In this document: positions 19,501 to 28,664 of the stretch, piece after piece
Layout: every line of letters starts with the position of its first letter
Numbering within the stretch: position 1 is the stretch's first letter
NCBI GenBank assembly: GCA_946965045.2
Contig: OX337235.1
Coordinates: forward strand, 1,116,001 to 1,180,000
Direction of reading: 5' to 3'
Origin: Epithemia pelagica
Taxonomy: Eukaryota; Bacillariophyta; Bacillariophyceae; Surirellales; Surirellaceae
DNA: 64,000 nt
Notes under the pieces: generated by a model
Seen by the model: the letters and a program-made list of their open reading frames with translations, nothing else
Database searches by the model: none
Told to the model about the DNA's origin: nothing
Program-made: the position numbers and the translations under genes

Positions 19501-19746
19501 GCCCCTTGTTGTTGTGTTTTTGCTGCATCTGGGGTGGTGAGGGCGATGAGGGATGGCCATTCCTCTTGCCTTGGCCCTGCAGATGGGGCAGTCAATGTCG
19601 GACTCAAAGATGACCGAAAGGTCCATCTTTCTCCAACCTGAACGCTTCTTCCAACTCTTCTTTGGCCAACGAGAGTACTGATTTCCGTATCGTTGCGACT
19701 GTGGCCCCATGGCCTTGGCCGTTGTGAATTGTGCTGCAGAACTCAT
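16417..19746 (-). CDS. putative DDE transposase, copy 1
   Basis: 1,109 residues. The N-terminus is basic with a CPIC...HRPHHPRC zinc-finger-like block (~53-73). Two more cysteine pairs (CPRC near 270, CAGC near 310) flank a conserved-looking region. The central part has acidic residues that could form a DDE/RNase H-like core: FAHDHTHQVVKN, then YSDTWPCGKDFW, then LFHFIQRITKTLRQR, with a later Glu. After a CQCRKC block the C-terminal ~250 residues are Gln/Thr-rich low complexity. The arrangement resembles transposases that follow a DUF6729-like Cys region, but I cannot assign a superfamily. Transposase identity rests on position between inverted ends and duplication of the whole unit. Confidence 0.65.
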   Translation of the reverse strand: MSSAAQFTTAKAMGPQSQRYGNQYSRWPKKSWKKRSGWRKMDLSVIFESDIDCPICRAKARGMAIPHRPHHPRCSKNTTTRGKGMNDGRGAEVVASEKAQAVHAAAIRKPLTSGEKLSASNVTKEAVDVFMRPRPNCTSKNAKRGAENENTESTSVTMATESSTVGGEEGAYVPTAKDFKFEVIMRVTAVPTEVHVPRAVHALASYVTNTCLGSKRCVENLKPFFTNITVTVPPIADNTSALYDSIVGQELLVVDWELFFPSNHLRCPRCRGNLQRTRSNFSKNKSLFPIFAMSGPPKYAILMGYKCAGCSAAFYANDGELLARLPPYMAMCYPVEPKYARGTSHLAKDATRIMEASMVTYGNGDYISRMLYEGINTCYEDKTMRYYSYCATTGKESEDYVQKDGEFLVRYPPLGETIRQLYDDGASSEWQPWIVSDNERNTREIQGVRCQHMFAHDHTHQVVKNYPRRLNAAAMWTMATEAGEIACAVLVHDTSALEFAHAAEQVLRRTGFCPKAMYSDTWPCGKDFWLLLVDDLEGRLGLFHFIQRITKTLRQRHIDFGIAMKDLLDAIYKYHPEDLEKLVGSLKNGTISSSKKQYTDKEISEMMGTKTFRQRYSKNLRKIIRGGDTIVLKLEEWKCKYKCTSTPDKPPARGRLDPHSNQPLFTAETHQALENCKEKAKFLADPLPVEKMYREIPPSPRSSNQLVEYVPLRGESKLESFHDNLTHFANCGMRETLADALNLAGTAQYNRAIRHKMRIMTKSQEERSVVPAGWEMVVSFGNACKTNMINILASMSGASRPPFPEVEKLPEDTGERFFSEYLETRKEITQQVPKHPLNDRCQCRKCASNKKRLPHDTSIPLLGLAEEESEVEDEIQQHFSEENPAKIQQPQTQPETQQQTRQETQQQTQQQETAQAQAISSNKRKEREGEEKESDDLDKNNTSNKKQKVTNNSEALPTTTMAATNQSAATVQEQQQQHKEPQNAANSTPAMATTANGLVVLQSATTTTTTRQKNQPVNPYKQNQQRPTTLPDQQQYPFAFHSNPHGWGGLQSVPRCMPTFPPFGPPPRVQTQFCCVKYMKYCVERGKGRPPHDRRCPKRALNKAPSSFS

Positions 19747-20058
19747 GATCTCTATTTGTTATTCTAACTTATTGAAGTGTATCCTCTTTTCCAGGCTTCT
19801 GACCATGCTCAAAAGGGTCATGAGATGGTCAGAAGAGGACTTGTCGCAATGGTCGACTTGGCCATGCCATGGGCGACCGTGAAGGACCGACCGGATCGGC
19901 TGATGGAATCTTCCCTCCATGTTTTTTGTCCGTGATTCGATGGGTTCCCGGGACACGGTAAGACACTTGTAACGACATTTGTTTCCTGAGTGATTTTTTG
20001 TGAAACGACATTTCTAACCCAATCATATTGCTGCCTTTTGAAACTAACACCCCCTACT

Positions 20059-23000
20059 CGAAAATAGGGGGGGAGAAGGCAGAGGAGAGGGGGAGAGGAG
20101 GGGGAGAGAGAAGGAGAGAAGAAGGAGATTCCGTAAGTCAGATTCCTTCATGAAATCGATCCGCGTATTGCTCGCAGTCTCACGTTTGTTTCCTCTGACG
20201 TATGAAATGTTCTAGGAAGCTCCAAACTTCCCTCAGAGGGGAGAAGGCACTTCCCCTCCAAAACGATTAAGCCCTTCATGTCGTTTCAGCACCTTTTTGT
20301 TATTGAAACGACATTCTACACTGGTACAATCCTCCCGACCATCCGATGACCTTTCACGTGGTTCTACGTAGCATGTGATGAGGCGTATCCAGTCTGTGCT
20401 TCGCATCACAATCGGAACTGCTTGCACCTCGCACAAGATCTTGTTATAATTTTTTTTGCTACGATGTTACTCACTACGAATTTTTCTTTTTGTTGTTTGT
20501 CATGCAGGTATTCAGGTCAATCAAGAGAATGAAGATGGTGCCTTGTTCAAGGCTCGTTTGGGGCAGCGTCGGTCATGGGGTGGACGTCCTTTCCCTCGTT
20601 CTACGCAGTACTTCATGTACTTGACGCAACAGAACTGGGTTTGGACACGAGGTGGTGGTCCGAAGGGAGGAAAGGTGGGCATACATCTCGGGACGGATTG
20701 AAGACCACCCCAGCCATGGGGATTGCTGTGGAATGCAAAGGGGTATTGCTGTTGATCGGGGAGTGTTGTTGGCCGTTGCTGATTTTGCTTGTACGGGTTG
20801 ACAGGTTGGTTTTTCTGTCTTGTTGTCGTTGTTGTTGTTGCCGATTGCAGTACCACCAACCCATTTGCTGTTGTTGCCATTGCAGGTGTGCTGTTTGCTG
20901 CATTTTGAGGCTCTTTGTGTTGTTGTTGTTGTTCCTGCACTGTCGCTGCTGATTGATTTGTTGCTGCCATCGTTGTTGTTGGTAAGGCTTCGCTGTTGTT
21001 TGTAACCTTTTGCTTTTTGTTGCTGGTGTTGTTCTTATCCAAATCGTCGCTCTCTTTTTCTTCTCCCTCTCTTTCCTTTCTCTTATTGCTACTGATTGCC
21101 TGTGCTTGTGCTGTTTCTTGTTGTTGTGTCTGTTGTTGTGTTTCTTGCCGTGTCTGTTGTTGTGTTTCTGGCTGTGTCTGTGGTTGTTGTATTTTGGCTG
21201 GATTCTCCTCGCTAAAATGTTGTTGGATTTCATCTTCGACCTCTGACTCCTCCTCTGCCAAACCCAACAATGGAATGGACGTGTCATGCGGCAACCTCTT
21301 CTTGTTGCTCGCACATTTTCGGCACTGGCATCGATCGTTGAGTGGATGCTTTGGAACTTGTTGCGTGATTTCTTTTCTCGTTTCCAGGTACTCGGAGAAA
21401 AACCGTTCTCCCGTATCTTCTGGAAGCTTCTCAACCTCTGGAAAGGGAGGACGAGAAGCTCCAGACATCGAGGCAAGTATATTGATCATGTTTGTTTTGC
21501 ATGCGTTACCAAAACTCACCACCATTTCCCATCCTGCAGGCACCACTGAACGTTCTTCTTGAGACTTCGTCATGATTCTCATCTTGTGACGAATTGCCCT
21601 GTTATACTGGGCCGTGCCTGCCAAATTCAAAGCATCTGCAAGAGTTTCTCGCATGCCACAGTTGGCAAAATGCGTCAAATTATCATGAAAGCTCTCGAGC
21701 TTACTCTCTCCTCTCAAAGGTACGTACTCCACTAGCTGGTTGCTTGATCTTGGTGATGGAGGTATCTCACGATACATTTTCTCCACGGGCAAGGGATCAG
21801 CAAGGAACTTTGCCTTCTCTTTACAGTTTTCCAGTGCTTGATGTGTTTCGGCCGTAAAAAGAGGTTGATTGGAGTGTGGATCCAATCGGCCTCGTGCTGG
21901 TGGCTTGTCAGGAGTGGAAGTGCACTTGTATTTGCACTTCCACTCCTCCAACTTGAGGACAATCGTATCGCCACCCCGAATAATCTTCCGTAAGTTCTTT
22001 GAGTACCTCTGTCGAAAGGTCTTGGTTCCCATCATTTCACTGATCTCTTTGTCTGTGTATTGTTTCTTGGAGCTTGATATGGTTCCATTTTTCAAAGAAC
22101 CAACAAGTTTCTCCAAGTCTTCAGGATGGTACTTGTAGATCGCATCCAACAAATCCTTCATGGCTATCCCAAAGTCAATGTGCCGTTGTCTGAGCGTCTT
22201 GGTTATCCTCTGTATGAAATGGAAAAGGCCAAGACGGCCCTCCAAGTCATCAACCAACAACAACCAAAAATCCTTGCCACAAGGCCATGTGTCAGAGTAC
22301 ATGGCCTTGGGGCAAAACCCGGTACGTCTCAGCACTTGTTCCGCAGCATGTGCAAACTCGAGTGCTGATGTGTCGTGCACTAACACTGCACAAGCAATTT
22401 CTCCTGCCTCTGTTGCCATGGTCCACATTGCAGCTGCATTGAGGCGTCTTGGATAATTTTTCACTACCTGGTGGGTGTGGTCGTGAGCAAACATGTGCTG
22501 GCATCTAACCCCTTGAATCTCTCTTGTGTTTCTCTCGTTGTCAGACACTATCCAGGGTTGCCATTCGGAGCTTGCTCCATCATCATATAGCTGGCGGATT
22601 GTCTCGCCTAAAGGTGGGTAGCGAACCAGAAACTCACCATCCTTTTGCACGTAGTCTTCTGATTCTTTTCCTGTAGTAGCACAATAAGAATAGTACCTCA
22701 TTGTCTTGTCTTCATAGCAGGTGTTGATTCCTTCATATAGCATCCGACTGATGTAATCCCCATTGCCATAGGTTACCATTGATGCTTCCATTATCCTCGT
22801 AGCATCTTTAGCTAGATGCGATGTTCCTCTAGCATACTTGGGTTCCACTGGGTAACACATAGCCATGTAGGGAGGCAGTCGTGCGAGCAATTCTCCATCA
22901 TTCGCATAGAAGGCAGCCGAGCACCCGGCACACTTGTATCCCATAAGTATTGCATACTTTGGGGGACCAGACATGGCGAAAATGGGGAAAAGGGACTTGT

Positions 23001-24163
23001 TTTTTGAAAAGTTCGATCGCGTACGCTGGAGATTACCCCGGCAACGAGGACAACGCAAGTGGTTACTGGGGAAAAACAGCTCCCAATCAACAACCAGGAG
23101 TTCCTGTCCCACAATCGAGTCGTACAAAGCACTCGTGTTGTCGGCAATGGGGGGTACAGTAACGGTAATATTAGTGAAGAAAGGTTTCAAATTCTCAACA
23201 CAACGCTTAGAACCAAGGCACGTGTTGGTCACATAACTCGCCAACGCATGCACAGCACGTGGGACATGCACCTCCGTAGGTACTGCTGTCACACGCATAA
23301 TTACCTCAAACTTGAAATCTTTGGCTGTTGGAACATACGCGCCTTCCTCGCCACCAACGGTAGAACTTTCCGTTGCCATAGTCACACTAGTAGATTCTGT
23401 GTTTTCATTTTCAGCCCCTCTCTTTGCGTTTTTCGACGTGCAATTGGGACGAGGTCGCATGAAAACGTCCACTGCCTCTTTCGTAACATTGGAGGCGGAC
23501 AGTTTCTCACCACTGGTAAGTGGTTTGCGAATTGCTGCTGCATGGACAGCCTGGGCCTTTTCTGAGGCCACCACCTCTGCTCCTCTTCCATCGTTCATTC
23601 CCTTGCCCCTTGTTGTTGTGTTTTTGCTGCATCTGGGGTGGTGAGGGCGATGAGGGATGGCCATTCCTCTTGCCTTGGCCCTGCAGATGGGGCAGTCAAT
23701 GTCGGACTCAAAGATGACCGAAAGGTCCATCTTTCTCCAACCTGAACGCTTCTTCCAACTCTTCTTTGGCCAACGAGAGTACTGATTTCCGTATCGTTGC
23801 GACTGTGGCCCCATGGCCTTGGCCGTTGTGAATTGTGCTGCAGAACTCATGATCTCTATTTGTTATTCTAACTTATTGAAGTGTATCCTCTTTTCCAGGC
23901 TTCTGACCATGCTCAAAAGGGTCATGAGATGGTCAGAAGAGGACTTGTCGCAATGGTCGACTTGGCCATGCCATGGGCGACCGTGAAGGACCGACCGGAT
24001 CGGCTGATGGAATCTTCCCTCCATGTTTTTTGTCCGTGATTCGATGGGTTCCCGGGACACGGTAAGACACTTGTAACGACATTTGTTTCCTGAGTGATTT
24101 TTTGTGAAACGACATTTCTAACCCAATCATATTGCTGCCTTTTGAAACTAACACCCCCTACTC
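20059..24163 (-). mobile_element. DNA transposon unit 2
   Basis: Direct head-to-tail copy of unit 1. Ends TAGGGGG at 20065 and CCCCCTA at 24154-24160. It is followed by CTCCTCCT, so there is no obvious target-site duplication around the pair. The junction between units joins the CTC that follows unit 2 to the CGAAAA that precedes unit 1. This fits duplication of one inserted element with a few flanking bases. Confidence 0.8.
20521..23850 (-). CDS. putative DDE transposase, copy 2
   Basis: Same 1,109-residue protein as the copy at 16417-19746; the one base difference found between the units is a synonymous change in a Thr codon. Both frames are intact, so either could be functional. The start chosen (MSSAAQFTTAKAMGPQSQRY) is the first ATG after a short AT-rich leader on the minus strand. 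Confidence 0.65.
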   Translation of the reverse strand: MSSAAQFTTAKAMGPQSQRYGNQYSRWPKKSWKKRSGWRKMDLSVIFESDIDCPICRAKARGMAIPHRPHHPRCSKNTTTRGKGMNDGRGAEVVASEKAQAVHAAAIRKPLTSGEKLSASNVTKEAVDVFMRPRPNCTSKNAKRGAENENTESTSVTMATESSTVGGEEGAYVPTAKDFKFEVIMRVTAVPTEVHVPRAVHALASYVTNTCLGSKRCVENLKPFFTNITVTVPPIADNTSALYDSIVGQELLVVDWELFFPSNHLRCPRCRGNLQRTRSNFSKNKSLFPIFAMSGPPKYAILMGYKCAGCSAAFYANDGELLARLPPYMAMCYPVEPKYARGTSHLAKDATRIMEASMVTYGNGDYISRMLYEGINTCYEDKTMRYYSYCATTGKESEDYVQKDGEFLVRYPPLGETIRQLYDDGASSEWQPWIVSDNERNTREIQGVRCQHMFAHDHTHQVVKNYPRRLNAAAMWTMATEAGEIACAVLVHDTSALEFAHAAEQVLRRTGFCPKAMYSDTWPCGKDFWLLLVDDLEGRLGLFHFIQRITKTLRQRHIDFGIAMKDLLDAIYKYHPEDLEKLVGSLKNGTISSSKKQYTDKEISEMMGTKTFRQRYSKNLRKIIRGGDTIVLKLEEWKCKYKCTSTPDKPPARGRLDPHSNQPLFTAETHQALENCKEKAKFLADPLPVEKMYREIPPSPRSSNQLVEYVPLRGESKLESFHDNLTHFANCGMRETLADALNLAGTAQYNRAIRHKMRIMTKSQEERSVVPAGWEMVVSFGNACKTNMINILASMSGASRPPFPEVEKLPEDTGERFFSEYLETRKEITQQVPKHPLNDRCQCRKCASNKKRLPHDTSIPLLGLAEEESEVEDEIQQHFSEENPAKIQQPQTQPETQQQTRQETQQQTQQQETAQAQAISSNKRKEREGEEKESDDLDKNNTSNKKQKVTNNSEALPTTTMAATNQSAATVQEQQQQHKEPQNAANSTPAMATTANGLVVLQSATTTTTTRQKNQPVNPYKQNQQRPTTLPDQQQYPFAFHSNPHGWGGLQSVPRCMPTFPPFGPPPRVQTQFCCVKYMKYCVERGKGRPPHDRRCPKRALNKAPSSFS

Positions 24164-24180
24164 CTCCTCCTCCCTCTCTC

Positions 24181-24808
24181 TACGAGCTAAGGGCTGGGTA
24201 AGCCGATCCATGTTCGGCTAGGTAGGCTCAGTACAAAACCTACGTAGAGTACACAAAATCTCATAGTTGACGTCACGCCGGAAATGGTCGGAATTTCAAA
24301 AAAATGCAAAAACGCTCGACAATGATGGCGAGATCCGGTGACCCCGTATGCATTCACCCATGCATCGCATAAACATCCAACCACCGTAAGTCCTTTGCCT
24401 TTACCTTTGAAATTGTTGTCTGAAATTACAGAAGATTTGCCAAGTTGGCTGAAAAGGTACGCTGATTTTTCTGCAGTGATGAAATCGAACGACTGCCCTA
24501 ACTCACTCATTTTTCAATGCTGACTCGACCGAATTGAAACCATAGTTGAACTAGTAGTAAAGAGTCTTATTCTAAAAGCGGTTTAGGTGAGCTCTATTAT
24601 TGAGGAAGTTATGGCCATGGGGGTGATGGCTTCCACCATTGTCGAGCGATTTGCATTGTTTCTCGTGGCAGCAAGTTTTCAGTTTGCGACTCGGTGTGAC
24701 CATCCGCCCCACTTCTTACACAGACGAAAATAGTACTACGTAGGTTAATGTACTGAGCCTACTTAGCCGAACATGGATCGGCTTACCCAGACCCAGCCCT
24801 TACTCGTA
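24181..24808. mobile_element. 628-bp non-autonomous inverted-repeat element (MITE/foldback)
   Basis: Left arm 24181-24247 and right arm 24736-24808 are inverted copies (AAGCCGATCCATGTTCGGCT on the left) with a 6-base insertion and a few substitutions. Further inside, GCTCGACAATG near 24314 and CATTGTCGAGC near 24640 form another inverted pair, so much of the element could fold back. CTCTC flanks both ends (24176-24180 and 24809-24813), a possible 5-bp target duplication, although the sequence is simple. It contains no convincing gene. Confidence 0.75.
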
Positions 24809-24813
24809 CTCTC

Positions 24814-25752
24814 TACTCGTACTTGTACTTTCTACTCCTACCAACTCGTACCTCGTGCGAGTACGCAACAACAACAAAGAGGGCAATAGGCAATAGGAGT
24901 CGTTCACGTGGAATGCTTTCAGGAAGAACGAAAGAAGCAGCAAGGAAGCGGAAGGAGCTTTTAGGATAGCCAATCAAAACGCAGGACCATGGACCATGCG
25001 GATCTTGTACAGAAAGAACATACTCCTAATATTGTTCTAAACAACGTACAAAAGGCGAATCATAAGCATCCACGTCATATTGGCTTGGTCTACGTGTACG
25101 TGCCATTGCCATGGCTGCAACCTGCAACACGGCGACGGGTAAAGGCGATATCATGATGATGATGTGTTGCGCTTTGCGCTGTCCAAACATCATACGCCTC
25201 CCCTGTCGATAATAAAGAGGAGGACGACGACGACAACACAACAACTCCTGTCGTCTACGCGTCTACGCAATGGCAGTGAGGAGTGAGGTTTCATGCAACT
25301 GCAGAAGAGACATTGTCGTTGTTGGCGGTCATGAATTACACCTTCCCTGTTCGAGCTCTATGTAGTCTACGTATATGGTGCATATCCCTCTTCTCTCTAG
25401 GGTGGTACTCCTAATAACATGAACAGAATAGTTCAATTAGAAGCGTTTCGTATTTTAGGTAGGCCTCGTCCGTCTCTCTGGGATAACTCGTTTGTTGCTC
25501 TACCTCTACTACTAGTATGTGAGCGTTATCATTCCTCTCTAAGTAGTTGTTCGTAGTCGGAGGAGCTATGAGGTTGCGACCAAAGATGAATCGTGTGTCC
25601 CGCCCATCACAGTTTGTTTGGAGAGTGCCCTACTCTTCCATTGGAATGAGATTGATCGGTACGCCTCGTAACCGTACCAACACGGCAGGATTTGGAATTC
25701 CAGCATCTCTTTGGTTCGTCCATGGCGCCCCTTATTTTCTGTTTCTCTCTCT
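24814..25752. other. intergenic, nothing recognised
   Basis: A few repeats of the phrase CTCGTAC near 24806-24860 next to the inverted-repeat element; otherwise only short frames. It lies downstream of the TraB-like gene. Confidence 0.4.
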
Positions 25753-27429
25753 CTACGAGGAGACTGTTGTGGACCGACGACGACACGACGGTGGTAGTGG
25801 AACGGGGTTCCATCCGACGGCTTGTAAATTACGTTCAATGCCATCTTGATGGGCCATGCCCACGACGGCCACCAAGACGGGATATTCCGAGAGGGAATCC
25901 AGGACGGTGGCCATGTAGGCATCCCGTTCCGTCACCATGACTTGTACCAAGGCCGGTGCCACGGTTTGCAATTCTTGCATCATGGTCCGAATGGTACTGC
26001 GCGATTTCAAGGTTTCCACATAGGCGGCCAACTCTTGTTGAAACTCACTATTGGACGACGATGATGATGACGTAGTCGCGTCGCCCTTTTTACTACGACT
26101 GTCGCTGCCCCACAATTCGGCCGCCAAGGAGAGGGTGGAATCGTCGTCGTTTTGTTCTTGTTGTTGTTGTTGCGCAAAGTCTTGGACGCGTTGCCAATCC
26201 GTGGCTTGGAGTGCCAAGGACAAGCGTTGCAAGGTAACTTGAACATCTTGATCGCCCAAGACCAAGTCGGCCCCCACAACTTGTCCAGCGTCGAGGGCAT
26301 TGGCAAATTCTTGTCCCGGTTGAAATCCCGCCTTGCCCAAACTTTGATACATGCTTTTAATGGCTTGACCGGCCACGGCGGCACCGAAATTGGTTGGATT
26401 GAACCAACCACTACCAGGAGTGGAACGACGGGACGACGGGGTGGTGGTGACCGCGTCCTTGTTGTTGTTGTCTGTAATGGCAGGGGACGATGCGACGACT
26501 TGTGGTTGTTCTGGTAGTGTCGGGGATGCGGGGACTAACGAGAGGGTCGTATCCTCACTCGGCAAGGGCGGTGGCGTAATGCGTGGTACCACAATGCGAG
26601 ACACTGGCGAGACGGAAGAGGAGGATCCACCCAAGGAGTCACTACTGGTACCAGCCGAGGCCATGGACGGACTGGTCAAGTAGAGTCGATTGGGGACAAT
26701 TGGTTTGTTGTTGTTGTCGTCCAAAGAGCTGCTGCTCGTACTGGTGCTGCTGGTGGCCACAAATTGTTTTTGCAAACTATTCTTGCCAGCCACGCGACGC
26801 AAATCCAATTCGACCATGACCGCTTGGGGATGAGTATCCAAGACGAGTTGACGAGCCAATTCGGCCGAGGATTCCGAAATGTGGGCCGTCCCCAACAAAT
26901 ACAAGAGTCGTGGTGATGGCGATGCCGAAGAGGAGGGCAATTTCCAAATGGAAACGGACGGATCGCACAAGGACAACGACGACAAGGGCATGTTGTCGGG
27001 GAGGGTTGTTCCTGCGGCCGTGGCTGGATGGGGCAGCAGACAGGACGATGCCACGGACAAGCATGACGCGAGCCACTGTCGACGTGAGGACGACGAGTCG
27101 AACAGTATACTTGGTGTCGCAGTTTCGTTTGGTGTTGGTTCAGGGTTGGTTTGTGCCTGTGGTTCATCGTCGGAAGGTATCATGGTCCTCCTCTTCCTCC
27201 AAGAGTCGTTCAAAGATCCCCATGAAGGATCATGATACCTGCCGCTGCTCCGGCTGTATCGACCATGGTTGGTACCGTTTCTGGTACAACGAATCGGGTC
27301 CTTTTGGGTTGTCCTTCTTCTGGCCGTAGTGCCAGAACGAACAAATGCCTGGACTTCCGGCACGAACGCACCCAACACTACAACCAGGATCACGACAAAG
27401 ATGGTCGGTCTCGAGGCCCCCACACGCAT
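25753..27429 (-). CDS. TraB/PrgY-like protein with plastid and lumen-type leader
   Basis: 558 residues from the ATG at 27429. The TraB domain shows LLYLLGTAHISESSAELARQ, then VMVELDLRRVAG, and near the C-terminus VLVAVVGMAHQDGIERNL, where the GTxH and GMxH blocks are conserved in the family. The N-terminus reads as a three-part leader: a signal peptide (IFVVILVVVLGAFVPEVQAF), an Arg/Ser-rich transit part, then SRRQWLASCLSVASSCLLPH followed by PATAAG, which fits a twin-arginine thylakoid-lumen signal. Low-complexity Ser/Thr stretches interrupt the middle. The frame is open to 27669, but the shorter start places the signal peptide at the terminus. Biochemical role unknown; protease-like and cofactor-binding roles have been proposed for relatives. 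Confidence 0.75.
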   Translation of the reverse strand: MRVGASRPTIFVVILVVVLGAFVPEVQAFVRSGTTARRRTTQKDPIRCTRNGTNHGRYSRSSGRYHDPSWGSLNDSWRKRRTMIPSDDEPQAQTNPEPTPNETATPSILFDSSSSRRQWLASCLSVASSCLLPHPATAAGTTLPDNMPLSSLSLCDPSVSIWKLPSSSASPSPRLLYLLGTAHISESSAELARQLVLDTHPQAVMVELDLRRVAGKNSLQKQFVATSSTSTSSSSLDDNNNKPIVPNRLYLTSPSMASAGTSSDSLGGSSSSVSPVSRIVVPRITPPPLPSEDTTLSLVPASPTLPEQPQVVASSPAITDNNNKDAVTTTPSSRRSTPGSGWFNPTNFGAAVAGQAIKSMYQSLGKAGFQPGQEFANALDAGQVVGADLVLGDQDVQVTLQRLSLALQATDWQRVQDFAQQQQQEQNDDDSTLSLAAELWGSDSRSKKGDATTSSSSSSNSEFQQELAAYVETLKSRSTIRTMMQELQTVAPALVQVMVTERDAYMATVLDSLSEYPVLVAVVGMAHQDGIERNLQAVGWNPVPLPPSCRRRSTTVSS

Positions 27430-28664
27430 GCTGTTTGTTCTTGTTGTGTTGTTGTTAGGTAGGTCTCGTTTCTTGGTTGCTCCGACAAGGCTCTTTAGTG
27501 CACGCGTTCGTCTCTCTGGTCGATCTGTCAAACCGTAGTAGATAGTAGAATGAGGAACCGGCAAGCGGTGAATAGACAGGATCCGCAGCGAGGTATCCAT
27601 CCAAGCAAGGGGAGGATTGCCAATGGAACAGGACTGGAAAGGATATCGGAAATCGGAATACCAGCTCACAGTCGTAAGGGTGTTGCTGGTGCCGTACTCG
27701 TACTAGCTAGGTAGTAGGAGTAGCTCACCCAAAGATCCCCTAGCTAGAGATATCTATGCCTCGGCTTTGCTGTGCGAACTATTTGGTATCAATGGATGTC
27801 GTTACTCAGAGAGGAAGAGTCGTAGAAGTATGGTACGGTGTATTTGCTGATGAACTTCAACAACTACCTACCTACGAGGTCTCTCGGTAGAGAATTTTCG
27901 TGGCAACTACAAAATTTCTGGTGACATCCCGGCCTGGGTCTTGGGGGGAGGCACACATTTGCTTTCGCGACGAAGCTCTTTGACCGTACGTATCTGGGTT
28001 TCAGCTCTTTGCCAGCAACGACGGTCGATGTCGAGTGCGGACACATTTGGAACTCGAGAGGTCATGGACTTTGAACGAAACACCTTCGGGGGATCCCAGC
28101 TCAAGAATTCCCGCTTCGAAAAGATGCTTCTTGTGACCTCACGGCTCACTTGGAGTTCTTGGCCATGTTGCGAGCCCAGGAAGAGAAGGAGGCCGCTCGG
28201 GCCCAAGACGAGGATCCCAAAGACTTTATTGTCATCCCAAGACGATTTGATTCATTCGCCAATCTTCACCTCCTTCAACACAGCAACACAGATTTGTGGG
28301 AAGTCAAAGCTAGACTACAATCCACCATAGGATGTTGAGCGTGAGGTTCGGATTCTCTGACGAGCGCGCCAATCCAAAGTAGCCCACGCTTCGAGCAAGT
28401 CATGAGAAGGGAGCCTGGTACTCAAGTGCTAGTAAGCTGCGACATCACAGCCTTGCTTGATTACATCGGCCACTGAGGAACTCCCGTATTGCTGCATTTT
28501 CTAGAATGAATTGTTTCAAGATAATGACCTTGTTCATTTCGTTCTTGGAGCCAATTAATAGCTGTCGACTGGCATCCACCACCTTCCGCACAGTGTACGT
28601 TGGAACAGGGTCAAAATTCTAAACGAGGAAGGACAGCGACACAACACAACCTCGGCTCTCGTCT
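27430..28664. other. intergenic with a possible 3' gene fragment
   Basis: Mostly non-coding. On + from about 28085 to the TGA at 28336-28338 one frame reads AHLEFLAMLRAQEEKEAARA, then DFIVIPRRFDSFANLHLLQH. It looks protein-like and may be the last exon or remnant of a gene. No start or upstream exon is evident. Confidence 0.3.

Larger units (their letters stand above)
15955..20059 (-). mobile_element. DNA transposon unit 1 (4,104-bp period)
   Basis: Matches 20059-24163 base for base apart from one difference that I found (G at 19053, A at 23157). Likely element ends are TAGGGGG at 15961 and CCCCCTA at 20050-20056, a short terminal inverted repeat. Subterminal motif TG(A/T)AACGACATT occurs at 16200, 19969 and 20001, and once inverted at 16175-16184 so that it forms a 10-bp hairpin. 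The unit encodes one long protein on the minus strand. Its left flank is TCCGAAAA; the spacer to unit 2 is CTCGAAAA. Confidence 0.8.
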
